This document shows, piece after piece, positions 16,748-24,754 of a stretch of 64,000 nucleotides of DNA. Positions within the stretch are counted from its first letter, which is position 1. Every line of letters begins with the position of its first letter. This DNA is from Nocardia stercoris (GTDB taxonomy: Bacteria; Actinomycetota; Actinomycetes; Mycobacteriales; Mycobacteriaceae): positions 349,247 through 413,246 of the forward strand of contig NZ_RFFH01000005.1 in the NCBI RefSeq assembly GCF_003696265.1, given 5' to 3'. The notes beneath the pieces were generated by a model that saw nothing but the letters and a program-made list of their open reading frames with translations, was not told the origin of the DNA and did not search any database. Both the position numbers and the translations under genes were made by a program.

Positions 16748-18514
16748 TCAGAGCGCCCGCTTCAGCCCGACGTGGCTGTTCTCGTATCCGAGCCGCGCGT
16801 AGAAGGCATGTGCCCGTTCGCGGACTCGATCCGTGGTGACTTGCGCGAGTGTCGCACCTCGGTGCCTGCCGTGGTAATGCGCCCACTCGAGCATCGCGGT
16901 TCCGATGCCGCGCGAGCGTTCCGTGGCGGCGACCCGGACTCCCTCGATCTGGAGGCGGGTGGTGCCGCCGCGGGACAGCCCCGGAATGATGGTGAGCTGC
17001 ATGGTGCCGACGATCCGGTCGGCCTCGTCCCGGACCACAGCCAGATAGTGTGCCGGATCCCTGGTCACGGCGTCGTACGCCTCCTCGTAGCGGGCAATGT
17101 CGAAACCCTCTCGGGCACGGCCGATCTCGTCGTCGGAGAGCAGCGCGACCAGGGCCGGCACGTCGGCCCGGCCCGCCCGCTGGACCCGATAGGTTCGGTC
17201 TCCGAGTCGGAGCAGACCACCGACCGATGCCCGGGCCCGTGCCCGCAGCCGGGCGATCAGCGTGTCCAGCCAGGTGCCGACGTGCCGCCGTGCCTCGGGA
17301 GTGTCCGGGTACCGGCAGCGCAGGTGCAGGCCCGCCTCGTCGAGGACGAACCAGAGCATCACGCCGTCGGTCCGGATCGTCGCGCCGACGTACTGCGCCT
17401 CCAGTCCGGTCGCGTCGACGCGCACCGGCAGCCGACGCAGGTCCAGCCACGAAATCGCGAACATCCCCGGCGCCTCGGGCATCCCGCCCCACGGGCGCAG
17501 AATGTCCGCCAAGGGCCACGACCCCATGCGGACAGCCTCTTTCACCGCGTCCGCGCTGGCACGGGGATCGGAGTCGGCTGACTCGAGCACCGAATTGGTG
17601 ATGAACCAGCCCACGGAGTCGTGCCAGGTGGTGTCGTACCGGCTGTGCACCGGAAACACGGCCCGCAACGCGGTGCCGGCCAGCTCCTGGGTCACCTCGG
17701 TCATCGCCCCCACCACCAGAGCCAAGGTCGAGACGCCGTCCTCGCGGGCCTGTGCCGAGAACGCGGCGCTGTCGTCGACATCGAGGACATCGCGCACTTC
17801 CACGCGCTCCTCCTGCAATGTCGCCTCGCCCAGCGACAGCGGGAACCGTGGCATCACATTGCCGCTGCCCGCCAGCACCTCCGCCCAACGGCGGTGCACC
17901 TCGGCGGGCGCCGGCGGACGGTCCCGCAGCGCGCGAGTGTGCTCGGCGAAGGCGGGGGCGGGCGGCAGCGACGGCGAACGGCCCTGCTGCACCGCCGCGA
18001 GGGCAGCGAGCAAGTCACGCGCGATCACCAGCATCGACCACATGTCGACGTGGGAATGGTCGGCCGCGACCACGACGGTCGGCCCCACCGCCGTCTCGAG
18101 CACACACAGCCGGTGGGACGGACGAGCGTACGGCGAACAAGCACGGTCGAGTACAGCGCGCAGCGCGTCGTTGACGGCCTGCCCCGGGGCGATCACATGC
18201 TCGACCCAGGCACCGGCAAGGATTTCGACTTCGTGCAGCCGAGGTTCGCCGTCCTCGCCGGGCACGAAAATCGACCGCAACGTGCCGTGCCGCTCGATCA
18301 CCGCCATCCAGGCGGCCGCGAGCTCGTCGAGCGGAACCGGGGCGGACAGCCTGAAGGACAACGCCATCCAGGATCCGGCCCGGTCACCGGCACCGACGTG
18401 TCGTCGCTGGTCGAAGGAGACGGGAAGCGACCGGCCCGCCCGACCCACAGTGACGTCGTAGCCCAACAGCCGGCCGAACGGCAGGCGGAGGTGCGCGACG
18501 TTGGTCAGTCGCAT
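16748..18514 (-). CDS. Condensation/acyltransferase domain fused to a GNAT acetyltransferase
   Basis: The 588-residue protein has two unrelated acyl-transfer folds. Residues ~1-430 read as an NRPS condensation/PapA-like acyltransferase with the active-site H153-S-H-V-D157 (HxxxD) followed by MW instead of the usual DG. A mid-domain TALRAVFPVHSRYDTTWHDS block and an SWLDLRR block fit the latch and floor of that fold. Residues ~441-588 are a GNAT domain with the acetyl-CoA loop RSRGIG (at ~533) and the C-terminal FYARLGYENSHVGLKR strand. No carrier-protein or adenylation gene is nearby. The two domains may act on one acceptor in sequence; this is inference. Confidence 0.75.
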   Translation of the reverse strand: MRLTNVAHLRLPFGRLLGYDVTVGRAGRSLPVSFDQRRHVGAGDRAGSWMALSFRLSAPVPLDELAAAWMAVIERHGTLRSIFVPGEDGEPRLHEVEILAGAWVEHVIAPGQAVNDALRAVLDRACSPYARPSHRLCVLETAVGPTVVVAADHSHVDMWSMLVIARDLLAALAAVQQGRSPSLPPAPAFAEHTRALRDRPPAPAEVHRRWAEVLAGSGNVMPRFPLSLGEATLQEERVEVRDVLDVDDSAAFSAQAREDGVSTLALVVGAMTEVTQELAGTALRAVFPVHSRYDTTWHDSVGWFITNSVLESADSDPRASADAVKEAVRMGSWPLADILRPWGGMPEAPGMFAISWLDLRRLPVRVDATGLEAQYVGATIRTDGVMLWFVLDEAGLHLRCRYPDTPEARRHVGTWLDTLIARLRARARASVGGLLRLGDRTYRVQRAGRADVPALVALLSDDEIGRAREGFDIARYEEAYDAVTRDPAHYLAVVRDEADRIVGTMQLTIIPGLSRGGTTRLQIEGVRVAATERSRGIGTAMLEWAHYHGRHRGATLAQVTTDRVRERAHAFYARLGYENSHVGLKRAL

Positions 18515-18574
18515 GGCGTTATCCTAGGCTCCTTCGCGAGCGATCGCCGTCTCACCAGCAGCCTGGAGCCACCC

Positions 18575-19357
18575 GTGCCGACCTTCCGCGTCCCCGGCGC
18601 CGACCTCGATGTGGAACTGAGCGACGAGGGTGGACACCCCGTCGTTCAACTCCACGGCCTCACTTCCAGTCGCCACCGCGACCGTCTGATGAGCCTCGAT
18701 CTCGGCCGGGGACTCAGCGGAACCCGGCTGCTGCGCTACGACGCGCGCGGCCACGGACGCTCTACAGGCCGAAACGTCCCCGAGGACTATCGGTGGCCGG
18801 TCCTGGCCGATGATCTGCTGACGCTGCTCGACCATTGGTTCCCGGGCGAAAAGGTGCACGGTGTCGGTCCTTCGATGGGTACCGGGACACTGCTGCACGC
18901 GGCTGTCCGTGACCCCGGCCGTTTCGACGGCCTCACCCTGCTGGTGCCCGCCACCGCCTGGCACACCCGGGCGGCGAAAGCCGACATCTACCGCAAGAAT
19001 GCCCGTTTGATCGAGGAACAGGGACTCGACGCCTTTCTCAGCGCCGATCTCGCCGCACCGCGCCCGCCGGCCACGGCCGGAACGCCGGAGACCGTCCCCG
19101 ACGTCTCCGAGCATCTGCTGCCGGCACTGTTCCGCGGCGCGGCAATGAGCGACCTGCCCGCCCCCGAGGCGATCGCCGCGATCGACGTGCCGACCACGAT
19201 CCTGGCCTGGATCGACGACCCCGGCCACCCGGTATCGACCGCCGAGACACTGGCCGACCTGATCCCCGAAGCCACCCTGGAAGTGGCGCGCACACCCGCC
19301 GACCTGGCCCGCTGGCCCAGCATCCTCTGCGCGGACGTAGCCCGACACATGGCCTGA
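18575..19357 (+). CDS. Alpha/beta hydrolase
   Basis: The 260-residue protein has VVQLHGLTSSRHRD as oxyanion region, YDARGHGRSTG, and a nucleophile elbow GPSMGTG, with Ser in the usual place but GPSMG rather than GHSMG. The terminal catalytic His is not clear: the end reads EVARTPADLARWP, where most relatives have a GH pair. It may therefore be divergent or weakly active. The GTG start is supported by a GGAG eight bases upstream. It is divergent from the fusion gene, with 60 bp between starts. Confidence 0.75.
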   Translation: MPTFRVPGADLDVELSDEGGHPVVQLHGLTSSRHRDRLMSLDLGRGLSGTRLLRYDARGHGRSTGRNVPEDYRWPVLADDLLTLLDHWFPGEKVHGVGPSMGTGTLLHAAVRDPGRFDGLTLLVPATAWHTRAAKADIYRKNARLIEEQGLDAFLSADLAAPRPPATAGTPETVPDVSEHLLPALFRGAAMSDLPAPEAIAAIDVPTTILAWIDDPGHPVSTAETLADLIPEATLEVARTPADLARWPSILCADVARHMA

Positions 19358-19404
19358 ATCGAGATCGCCGGACGGGGGCCGGGCGGTTCTGAGAGGGTGA
19401 CCAC

Positions 19405-20292
19405 ATGAAGATCGGTGTCGCACTTCCGCAGATGGCTCCCGGGTACGGACCGGGTACGACGGTCGACTGGGCTCGGCGAATCGATGCGGGGCCGTTCTCG
19501 AGCGTTTCGGTGGGTGAGCGGGTGACGTTTTCGAATCCGGAGATGGTTGCGACGCTGGGCGCCTGCGCGGCGGTGACCGAGCGGGTGCAGGTCTTGGCGA
19601 ACCTCTTTGTGCTGCCGCAGCATCCGGTGGCGATGGTCGCCCAGCAGATCGGCACGCTCGACCAACTCGCGAACGGCCGCCTCGAGGTAGCTGTCGGGGT
19701 CGGCGGTCGCGAGCACGACTACCGGGCTCTGGGCGCTGATTTCACCCGACGGCACCAGCAGCTCGATGACAAGGTCGCGGAGTTGAAAAGACTTCTCGAC
19801 GGCGAGCCGCCGTTCGAGGGCGCGGACCCGGTCGGGCCGGCGTGCGTGCAGCCGGGTGGACCGATCATCCTCGCCGGTGCGATGGGTCCGAAGGCGATGC
19901 GCCGGGCGGCACGGTGGGCTGACGGCATCTCCGGCTTCAGCATCGCGGGCAACGCCGACGACATCGCCCAAGCGGGCGAGCTCGCCGACCGTTGCTGGAC
20001 CGAGGCCGGTCGTGCGACGACCCCGCGCAAGGTGAGTGGCTGCTTCACCGCCTTGGGCGTCACCGACGCATCAGAAGCGTTGCGCTCCTTCACCGCTCGC
20101 TACCTCGGCTTCCTCGGCCCCGAGCTGGCCGAGCTGGTCGCCGCCTCGGCACGGGCATCGAGTCCCGAGGTGCTCGCCGACATTCTCGACGGCGCGGAGC
20201 AGGCCGGGTGCGACGAGTTCATCCTGGTCCCGGCCGTCACCGACCTGAACTTCCTCGAGGTGGCGACCGAGGTGGTGGCCGCACGGTCCTGA
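19405..20292 (+). CDS. LLM-class (F420-dependent type) oxidoreductase
   Basis: The 295-residue luciferase-like monooxygenase-fold protein shows MKIGVALPQMAPG at the start and VTERVQVLANLFVLPQHPVAMVA. The VGVGGREHDYRALGADFTRR block around 95-115 is also typical, as is the C-terminal LEQAGCDEFILVPAVTDL-type strand. Family enzymes use coenzyme F420 or FMN to reduce or oxygenate small molecules. The short length favours the actinobacterial F420 group. It lies 47 bp after the hydrolase and is probably co-transcribed. Confidence 0.83.
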   Translation: MKIGVALPQMAPGYGPGTTVDWARRIDAGPFSSVSVGERVTFSNPEMVATLGACAAVTERVQVLANLFVLPQHPVAMVAQQIGTLDQLANGRLEVAVGVGGREHDYRALGADFTRRHQQLDDKVAELKRLLDGEPPFEGADPVGPACVQPGGPIILAGAMGPKAMRRAARWADGISGFSIAGNADDIAQAGELADRCWTEAGRATTPRKVSGCFTALGVTDASEALRSFTARYLGFLGPELAELVAASARASSPEVLADILDGAEQAGCDEFILVPAVTDLNFLEVATEVVAARS

Positions 20293-20310
20293 CGCGGGTG
20301 GCCGAGCCGC

Positions 20311-20958
20311 TCAGATTCCGCGATCGATCATGTCCAATAGTTGGGTGGTGAGGTCGTCGAGCTGGCCGGTGTCCAGGAAGCGCAAGGGCCCTTCGACGAC
20401 CAGGCACGCCAGGCCGTGCACGGTGGGCCAGGCGAGAAACTCTGCGCCGGCCCGCCTTTGCGGCGCGAGCAGATGTGCGTCCACCAGGCCGTCGAGTGCT
20501 TCGCCGAGCAGTGCGATCGCCGATCGCCCGGTGGGTCCGGCGGCGGCAGGCTCGGCGACTGCGGAGACATCCTGCTGGGTCGCGAAGGCCGTGCGGAACA
20601 GCCCGGGCTCGGTCCGGGCGAAGCGCAGGTAGCCCGCGCCCACGGCACGGAAACGCGCTCGCGCCACGGCGGCCGGATCCTCGAGGTCCGGCAGAGCGTC
20701 CTGCTCGGCGGTCATGGCGGCCGCCAGTCGCGCCAGGGCAACGCGAGCGACGGCCTGCACCAAGGCTTCTCGGTCCTTGAAGTGTGTGTAGGCCGCGTTG
20801 GGTGCAACACCCGCGCGGCGGGCCGCTTCACGTAACACGATCGCCTCGGGGCCGCCCCCTGCGCGGGCCATCGCCACTCCGGCGTCGATGAGGGCTTCCC
20901 GCAGCGCGCCGTGCCGATACGTACTGCGCTGCGCTGTTCTCGCGGGGGTGTCGCTCAT
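20311..20958 (-). CDS. TetR-family transcriptional regulator (TetR_C_33-like)
   Basis: The 215-residue protein starts MSDTPARTAQRSTYRHGALR. Its helix-turn-helix at ~18-62 (LREAARRAGVAPNAAYTHFK) and a WHG-type ligand domain (FLAWPTVHGLACLV) follow. It converges with the LLM oxidoreductase gene. Upstream are three copies of a 15-bp palindrome, but the divergent side now holds only truncated genes, so its former target may be lost. Confidence 0.87.
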   Translation of the reverse strand: MSDTPARTAQRSTYRHGALREALIDAGVAMARAGGGPEAIVLREAARRAGVAPNAAYTHFKDREALVQAVARVALARLAAAMTAEQDALPDLEDPAAVARARFRAVGAGYLRFARTEPGLFRTAFATQQDVSAVAEPAAAGPTGRSAIALLGEALDGLVDAHLLAPQRRAGAEFLAWPTVHGLACLVVEGPLRFLDTGQLDDLTTQLLDMIDRGI

Positions 20959-20989
20959 GCCTGCTCCTGACCGCGGACGGATCGATGTT

Positions 20990-21004
20990 CCGGACGCCGT
21001 CCAG
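20990..21004. promoter_or_regulatory. Putative TetR operator, copy 1
   Basis: CCGGACGCCGTCCAG differs at one base from the palindrome CTGGAC-N3-GTCCAG. It lies 32 bp upstream of the TetR start. Confidence 0.6.
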
Positions 21005-21011
21005 ATCATAT

Positions 21012-21026
21012 CTGGACGGCGTCCAG
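21012..21026. promoter_or_regulatory. Putative TetR operator, copy 2
   Basis: CTGGACGGCGTCCAG has perfect 6-bp arms around GGC. Its centre is 22 bp from copy 1, about two helical turns. Confidence 0.65.
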
Positions 21027-21044
21027 AAGTCGTGTATTGTCCTT

Positions 21045-21059
21045 CTGGACAGCGTCCAG
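21045..21059. promoter_or_regulatory. Putative TetR operator, copy 3
   Basis: CTGGACAGCGTCCAG has the same arms as copy 2 and a centre 33 bp further on, three helical turns. Confidence 0.65.
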
Positions 21060-21061
21060 AT

Positions 21062-21169
21062 TCAAGAACTCACACACGTCCATCCGGAGTTGCGGTAGCC
21101 AGGTTCCCCTCCGGGAGCCTCCACGACGCCGTCGAGGGAGATGAAAGCCGTGCTGATCAGGGTGCGCAT
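21062..21169 (-). pseudogene. N-terminal fragment of a DHFR/RibD-family reductase
   Basis: From the ATG at 21169 the frame reads MRTLISTAFISLDGVVEAPG and then GEPGYRNSGWT, a close fit to the first 30 residues of dihydrofolate-reductase-family proteins. It ends after about 35 codons at the edge of the operator repeats. The remaining ~150 residues are missing, so this is a truncated relic. Confidence 0.7.
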
Positions 21170-21201
21170 GTGAATCTCCGCGCGAATTCCCCAGTGCCGC
21201 T

Positions 21202-21639
21202 GTGACACTGTGCGGTATCGACCTCGTCGGGTATTTCGCGGCTGAGGCATCTACCTCACGATTACGTCTGATCACCGCTGCGGCCCGGAACTGGTGGCCG
21301 GATCGCCCCGCGAATCTGGTGACCTGTGTCCACGGCCTGCATTACGTCGGAGACAAACTCGCTCTGCTCGCGGCAATGCTCCGATGGCTGACTCCCGGCG
21401 GCAAGTTCGTTGCCAACTTCGACCCCCATTCGATCCGCCACGCCGACGGATCATCGGCCGCCCGTAGGGTTCTCGCCCGACTGCGCGCCGCCGGGCTGAC
21501 CTACGACGCCCGTCGACACCTCCTCACCGCACACGGCCCGACAACGATCGAGTTCCGCGCCGAGTATCTCGGAGCGGACAACCGATCTGGACCCGGATAC
21601 ACCGGCCAGCCCGCCGTGACGTCCTACTACAACTGGTAA
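21202..21639 (+). pseudogene. C-terminal fragment of a class I methyltransferase
   Basis: The readable frame of 145 codons contains LVTCVHGLHYVGDKLALLAA and LRWLTPGGKFVANFDPHS. This is the motif 4-5 half of a SAM-dependent methyltransferase. The glycine-rich SAM loop of the N-terminal half is absent, and nothing recognisable precedes position 21220. It is probably inactive, unless this piece is expressed as a short protein. Confidence 0.6.
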
Positions 21640-21995
21640 TCGGCCAAGACGTTCCCGACAACGGTCGGATTGTCGTCATCTCCAGCGGTGCCGCCGTGGT
21701 GCCGCGCGCCACCGCAGGCATCTACGGAGCAACCGAGGCCGCCTGCGATCAGCTCGTGCGCGTGGCGGCCACCGAACTCGCAACACGCCGAATCACCGTC
21801 AACAGCGTCCGGCCCGGCCCCACCCGAACCGAAAAGGTGTCTGCCACTCTATGACCCGAGCAGGCTGCGGCTGTCATCGCCGGGATCCCGCTCGGCGAGC
21901 CCGCCGACATCGCCGACGTGGTCGCCTTCCTCGCCTCCGACGCAGGCCGCTGGATCACCAGGCAGGCCATCCACGCCGGTGGCGGTATGTTCTGA
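21639..21995 (+). pseudogene. C-terminal fragment of an SDR, with an in-frame stop
   Basis: The frame reads GRIVVISSGAAVVPRATAG, then IYGATEAACDQLVR (Tyr-x3-Glu where active SDRs have YxxxK) and ITVNSVRPGPTRTEK. It meets a TGA at about 21853 and continues in the same frame with EQAAAVIAGIPLGEPADIAD and GRWITRQAIHAGGGMF. The Rossmann cofactor half is missing. It is a decayed gene. Confidence 0.75.
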
Positions 21996-22155
21996 CTTCT
22001 CCCGTTGACCGGGGAGGCTGAACCACCATGTGATGCGGGTGATTTCGAGCAATGTTTCCGTCCGCTCATCGACACCGCGCGACCGCCCTCTCGGGGGCCG
22101 CTCGAGCCCCGGTGCCATGTCGGTGGCGCCCGGGGCGCGGTTGCGGAAGGGTGAA

Positions 22156-22902
22156 TCAGCCGAGGTCCGGGTGGCCGACCCACTCGACGATCGTCCAGCC
22201 CTTCTGCGGGCTGCCCTGGAGGGTGACGTGGCCGCCGTTGCGCATCGGATCGGTGCCGAGCTTGCTCTTGTCGGCGTTGCCGGCGTTCAGCATGGACCAG
22301 AACATGATGGTGCCACCGTGCGAGAAGATCACCGGGTGGGTGCAGCCGCGGCGCTGCACATCGAGCAGTGCTTGATCGACGCGGCCGTCGAATTCGTTGC
22401 CGTCGATGGAGCCCGGAATCCGTGCGTTCAGGTCGCCGGAGAGCCACTTGATCGGCGCCTGCAGGTACCCGGACATCGCCGCGGCCTCCGGGGTGCCCTC
22501 GTACTGGCCCGCCTCGATCTCCCGGAAACCGGGCTGGATGTCGAGGCTCAGGTGGTGCTCGGCGACCGTCGGTGCCGCAGTCTGCTGGGTACGCACCATG
22601 TTCGAGGCGAAGGCACAGTCGTAGTTCTTGTCGGCCAGCTGAACGGCCAGGTTGTCGGCCTGTGTCCGGCCGAGTGGGGACAGGTCCGGTCCGGGAACCG
22701 TGGTGTCGATCAGGCCGGAGACGTTACCTAGGGACTCGGCATGGCGGACCAGAGTGATGACCATATCGTCGGTGCTGCTGCCGAAGCTGCCCCCGGAACT
22801 TCCGAAGCCGAGATCGGCGGACGCGACACCGGTGGTCGCCGTTGTGGCCGCGACCGCGGTCGCCACCACCGCAACGGACAGTCGAAGAGATCGGATACGC
22901 AT
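22156..22902 (-). CDS. Secreted histidine phosphatase family protein
   Basis: The 248-residue protein has a Sec signal peptide (MRIRSLRLSVAVVATAVAAT, cleavage likely after GVASA at ~31). The RHG signature LVRHAESLGN follows, with the phospho-accepting His, an SNMVRTQQTA block, REIEAGQYEG and a second catalytic His in VIFSHGGTIM. It should hydrolyse phosphomonoesters outside the membrane; the substrate is unknown. A second ATG 18 bases upstream would only lengthen the n-region. It is divergent from the PASTA gene. Confidence 0.85.
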   Translation of the reverse strand: MRIRSLRLSVAVVATAVAATTATTGVASADLGFGSSGGSFGSSTDDMVITLVRHAESLGNVSGLIDTTVPGPDLSPLGRTQADNLAVQLADKNYDCAFASNMVRTQQTAAPTVAEHHLSLDIQPGFREIEAGQYEGTPEAAAMSGYLQAPIKWLSGDLNARIPGSIDGNEFDGRVDQALLDVQRRGCTHPVIFSHGGTIMFWSMLNAGNADKSKLGTDPMRNGGHVTLQGSPQKGWTIVEWVGHPDLG

Positions 22903-23029
22903 GGTGGGAACGCCTTTCATCGCGGGAAGCCACCCCGGGTATGCCGAAGAACCGAAATCGGGGTGACGCATCACACAGAAGCAGCTATGTGCCCGAATCG
23001 ACCATGGGGGTGTTCCACCCATCGGGATA

Positions 23030-23338
23030 TTGATCATCGCGACGACCTCCGTGCAGGCCACCACGGCGACGGCCGCCGCCGTCACGGTGCCCGAGGTGCG
23101 CGGGGAACGCCCGGTGAAGGCACAGCAGATCCTGGAGGCAGCCGGCCTGAAGGGCGAATTCAAGAGCGCCAACCCGGGCGCCGTCGCGGGCAGTATCCCC
23201 AACCGCGGACCGGGCGGCGGCGAATGCGTCGTCGCGACCACGGATCCGGCGGTCGGTGCCAAGGTGGCGCCGGGCACCGTCGTCACCATGACCAGCTCGG
23301 AGCCCGGCAGCATGGCCCATCCCGGTCATCCCTGCTGA
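23030..23338 (+). CDS. Small secreted single-PASTA-domain protein
   Basis: The protein has 102 residues, with one PASTA domain from ~19 to 92 (VTVPEVRGERPVKAQQILEA, then AGLKGEFKS, DPAVGAKVAPGTVVTMTSS). PASTA domains bind peptidoglycan fragments or beta-lactams. The N-terminus (IIATTSVQATTATAAA) looks like the end of an export signal but lacks a charged n-region. An in-frame stop at 22964 limits the choices, and TTG at 23030 is the only plausible start. The true start or a small 5' lesion therefore remains open. It ends in HPGHPC. Confidence 0.6.
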   Translation: MIIATTSVQATTATAAAVTVPEVRGERPVKAQQILEAAGLKGEFKSANPGAVAGSIPNRGPGGGECVVATTDPAVGAKVAPGTVVTMTSSEPGSMAHPGHPC

Positions 23339-23421
23339 CCGACCGGCGGCTGCGGCAGTCTCAGCAGCGTCGGACCGCTGACGTACTTGTCGATCGGGCG
23401 CGCGGGACAGGCGCGAAATGT

Positions 23422-23455
23422 CGGATCCGGTCCGCTGCACTGCGGACCGGATCCG
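23422..23455. terminator. Hairpin, possible terminator of the PASTA gene
   Basis: CGGATCCGGTCCGC and its exact complement enclose a 6-base loop, giving a 14-bp stem 84 bp after the PASTA stop. There is no T-run, so it may act as an I-shaped actinobacterial terminator. Confidence 0.5.
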
Positions 23456-23694
23456 TCGGCGGAGCCGGTTGCCCGGCGCGCCGAGCTGATCACCATGTTC
23501 CGGGCGAACGTCGATCCCATGCTCGGCGCCGGCGACTTGGGGTTTCGGCGGTAATCGCCGAAAACAACGGATATGGCGTAAGTCCCGGGTCGGGACGGGT
23601 GCCGCGTTGAGTTCAGCTCGCTACTGGACCGTCTGGCCGCCCGAGCACATGGGCCTGGAGGCGGTTGCGCAGGTGGATTTCGCTCGGCGTCCGG

Positions 23695-23725
23695 GTTGAG
23701 GGCTGGCCACAGGCCCGCCCTCAAC
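23695..23725. terminator. Hairpin without T-run
   Basis: GTTGAGGGC and GCCCTCAAC form a 9-bp stem around a GC-rich loop, with no gene on either side within 160 bp. Confidence 0.35.
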
Positions 23726-23846
23726 ACTTCGAGGCAGAACCTAGGAGCCCTGCCTCATCATTGGCCCAATGATGTCGTTCCAGCCTGGCGTCCTCCGATC
23801 CCCCGTGATGGCGGCGGTATTGACAGCCCGCCGCTGCTGGCGCATC

Positions 23847-23866
23847 ATTTAACTACATAGTTAAAT
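23847..23866. promoter_or_regulatory. ArsR-type operator
   Basis: ATTTAACTA and TAGTTAAAT are perfect 9-bp inverted repeats separated by CA, 22 bp before the ArsR start. This AT-rich palindrome stands out from the GC-rich surroundings and probably overlaps the operon promoter. Confidence 0.75.
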
Positions 23867-23888
23867 AACCGAATGGTGTAATAAGCTC

Positions 23889-24224
23889 ATGTCCGAGGAT
23901 CAGCTCGACTCCGTCTTCGCCGCCTTGTCCGATGCGACCCGGCGGGCGATACTCGCCCGGCTCGCGGAAGGCGAGGCGACAGTCGGCGAGTTGGCCGAAC
24001 CGTTCGCCATGAGCCTGCCCGCTGTCTCGAAACACCTGAAGGTGCTCGAGCGCGCCGGGCTGATCACCCGCAGCCGCGACGCGCAGTGGCGTCGTTGCCG
24101 ACTCGAGCCCGCTCCGCTGGCAGCGGCGACCGACTGGCTGGAGCGCTACCGAATCTTCTGGGGCGATCGCCTCGATCGCCTCGACGAACACCTGCAACGC
24201 ATTCGACACAAGGAGCTACCGTGA
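23889..24224 (+). CDS. ArsR-family winged-helix regulator
   Basis: The 111-residue protein has a winged helix at ~5-85 (DSVFAALSDATRRAILARLA, then FAMSLPAVSKHLKVLERAGL). It has no CxC metal site, so it belongs to the metal-independent SdpR-like subgroup commonly linked to SRPBCC genes. It is the first gene of a three-gene operon and probably represses it through the upstream palindrome. Its TGA overlaps the GTG of the next gene (GTGA). Confidence 0.9.
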   Translation: MSEDQLDSVFAALSDATRRAILARLAEGEATVGELAEPFAMSLPAVSKHLKVLERAGLITRSRDAQWRRCRLEPAPLAAATDWLERYRIFWGDRLDRLDEHLQRIRHKELP

Positions 24225-24724
24225 CCGAACAGCTGGACCTGCCCCAGGGGGATCTGCGGCTGCTGGATACCACCATCGCGCGCGAACTGCTGGCGGCGAA
24301 TCTGCCCGCTCGGCTGGCTTTCACCGCTGCCGACGGCACCCCACGCGTCGTTCCGATCAACTTCTGGTGGAACGGCGAGGAGGTGGTGATGACCGGATTC
24401 GCGCCCTCGCACAAGAACCGTGCGCTGCGCGCTCGTCCCGACGTCGCCCTCACCATCGACACCAACGACGCTCCGCCACAGGTGCTGCTACTGCGCGGCC
24501 GTGCCGAGATCACCGAATCCGACGGCCTGCTACCGGAATACGCGGCGGCCATGCGTAAGGGCGGCGACCCCGCGGTGGAGGAGTATCTGCGGTCCGTGGC
24601 CGGCATGGCGCCTCGGATGGAGCGCATCGCCGTGCGGCCCACCTGGGCCGCGGTGATGGACTTCCGCACCCGCTTCCCCAGTGGCGCACCCGACTGGATG
24701 ACCGGACCGCGGCAGTCCGCCTGA
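24221..24724 (+). CDS. Pyridoxamine 5'-phosphate oxidase-like flavin/F420-binding protein
   Basis: The 167-residue protein with a split-barrel fold has RLAFTAADGTPRVVPINFWW and a VVMTGFAPSHKNRALRARPD block that binds the cofactor phosphate. VALTIDTNDAPPQVLLLRGR follows. Members use FMN, F420 or heme; which applies here is not visible. It is translationally coupled to the ArsR gene and followed by an SRPBCC gene, suggesting a small stress or xenobiotic operon. Confidence 0.83.
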   Translation: MTEQLDLPQGDLRLLDTTIARELLAANLPARLAFTAADGTPRVVPINFWWNGEEVVMTGFAPSHKNRALRARPDVALTIDTNDAPPQVLLLRGRAEITESDGLLPEYAAAMRKGGDPAVEEYLRSVAGMAPRMERIAVRPTWAAVMDFRTRFPSGAPDWMTGPRQSA

Positions 24725-24754
24725 CCCGTGCGCGAATCCGAGAGAGCACACCTC

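Larger units (their letters stand above)
23339..23846. other. Gene-poor interval with two strong hairpins
   Basis: There are 508 bp with no convincing gene. Short open frames in several registers do not resemble known families. The interval contains the two hairpins listed separately and ends at the ArsR operator. Confidence 0.5.

Noticed and set aside
17621..18574. Long upstream extension of the hydrolase frame
   Set aside because: It is antisense to the condensation-GNAT gene; the hydrolase starts at the GTG at 18575 with its own ribosome site.
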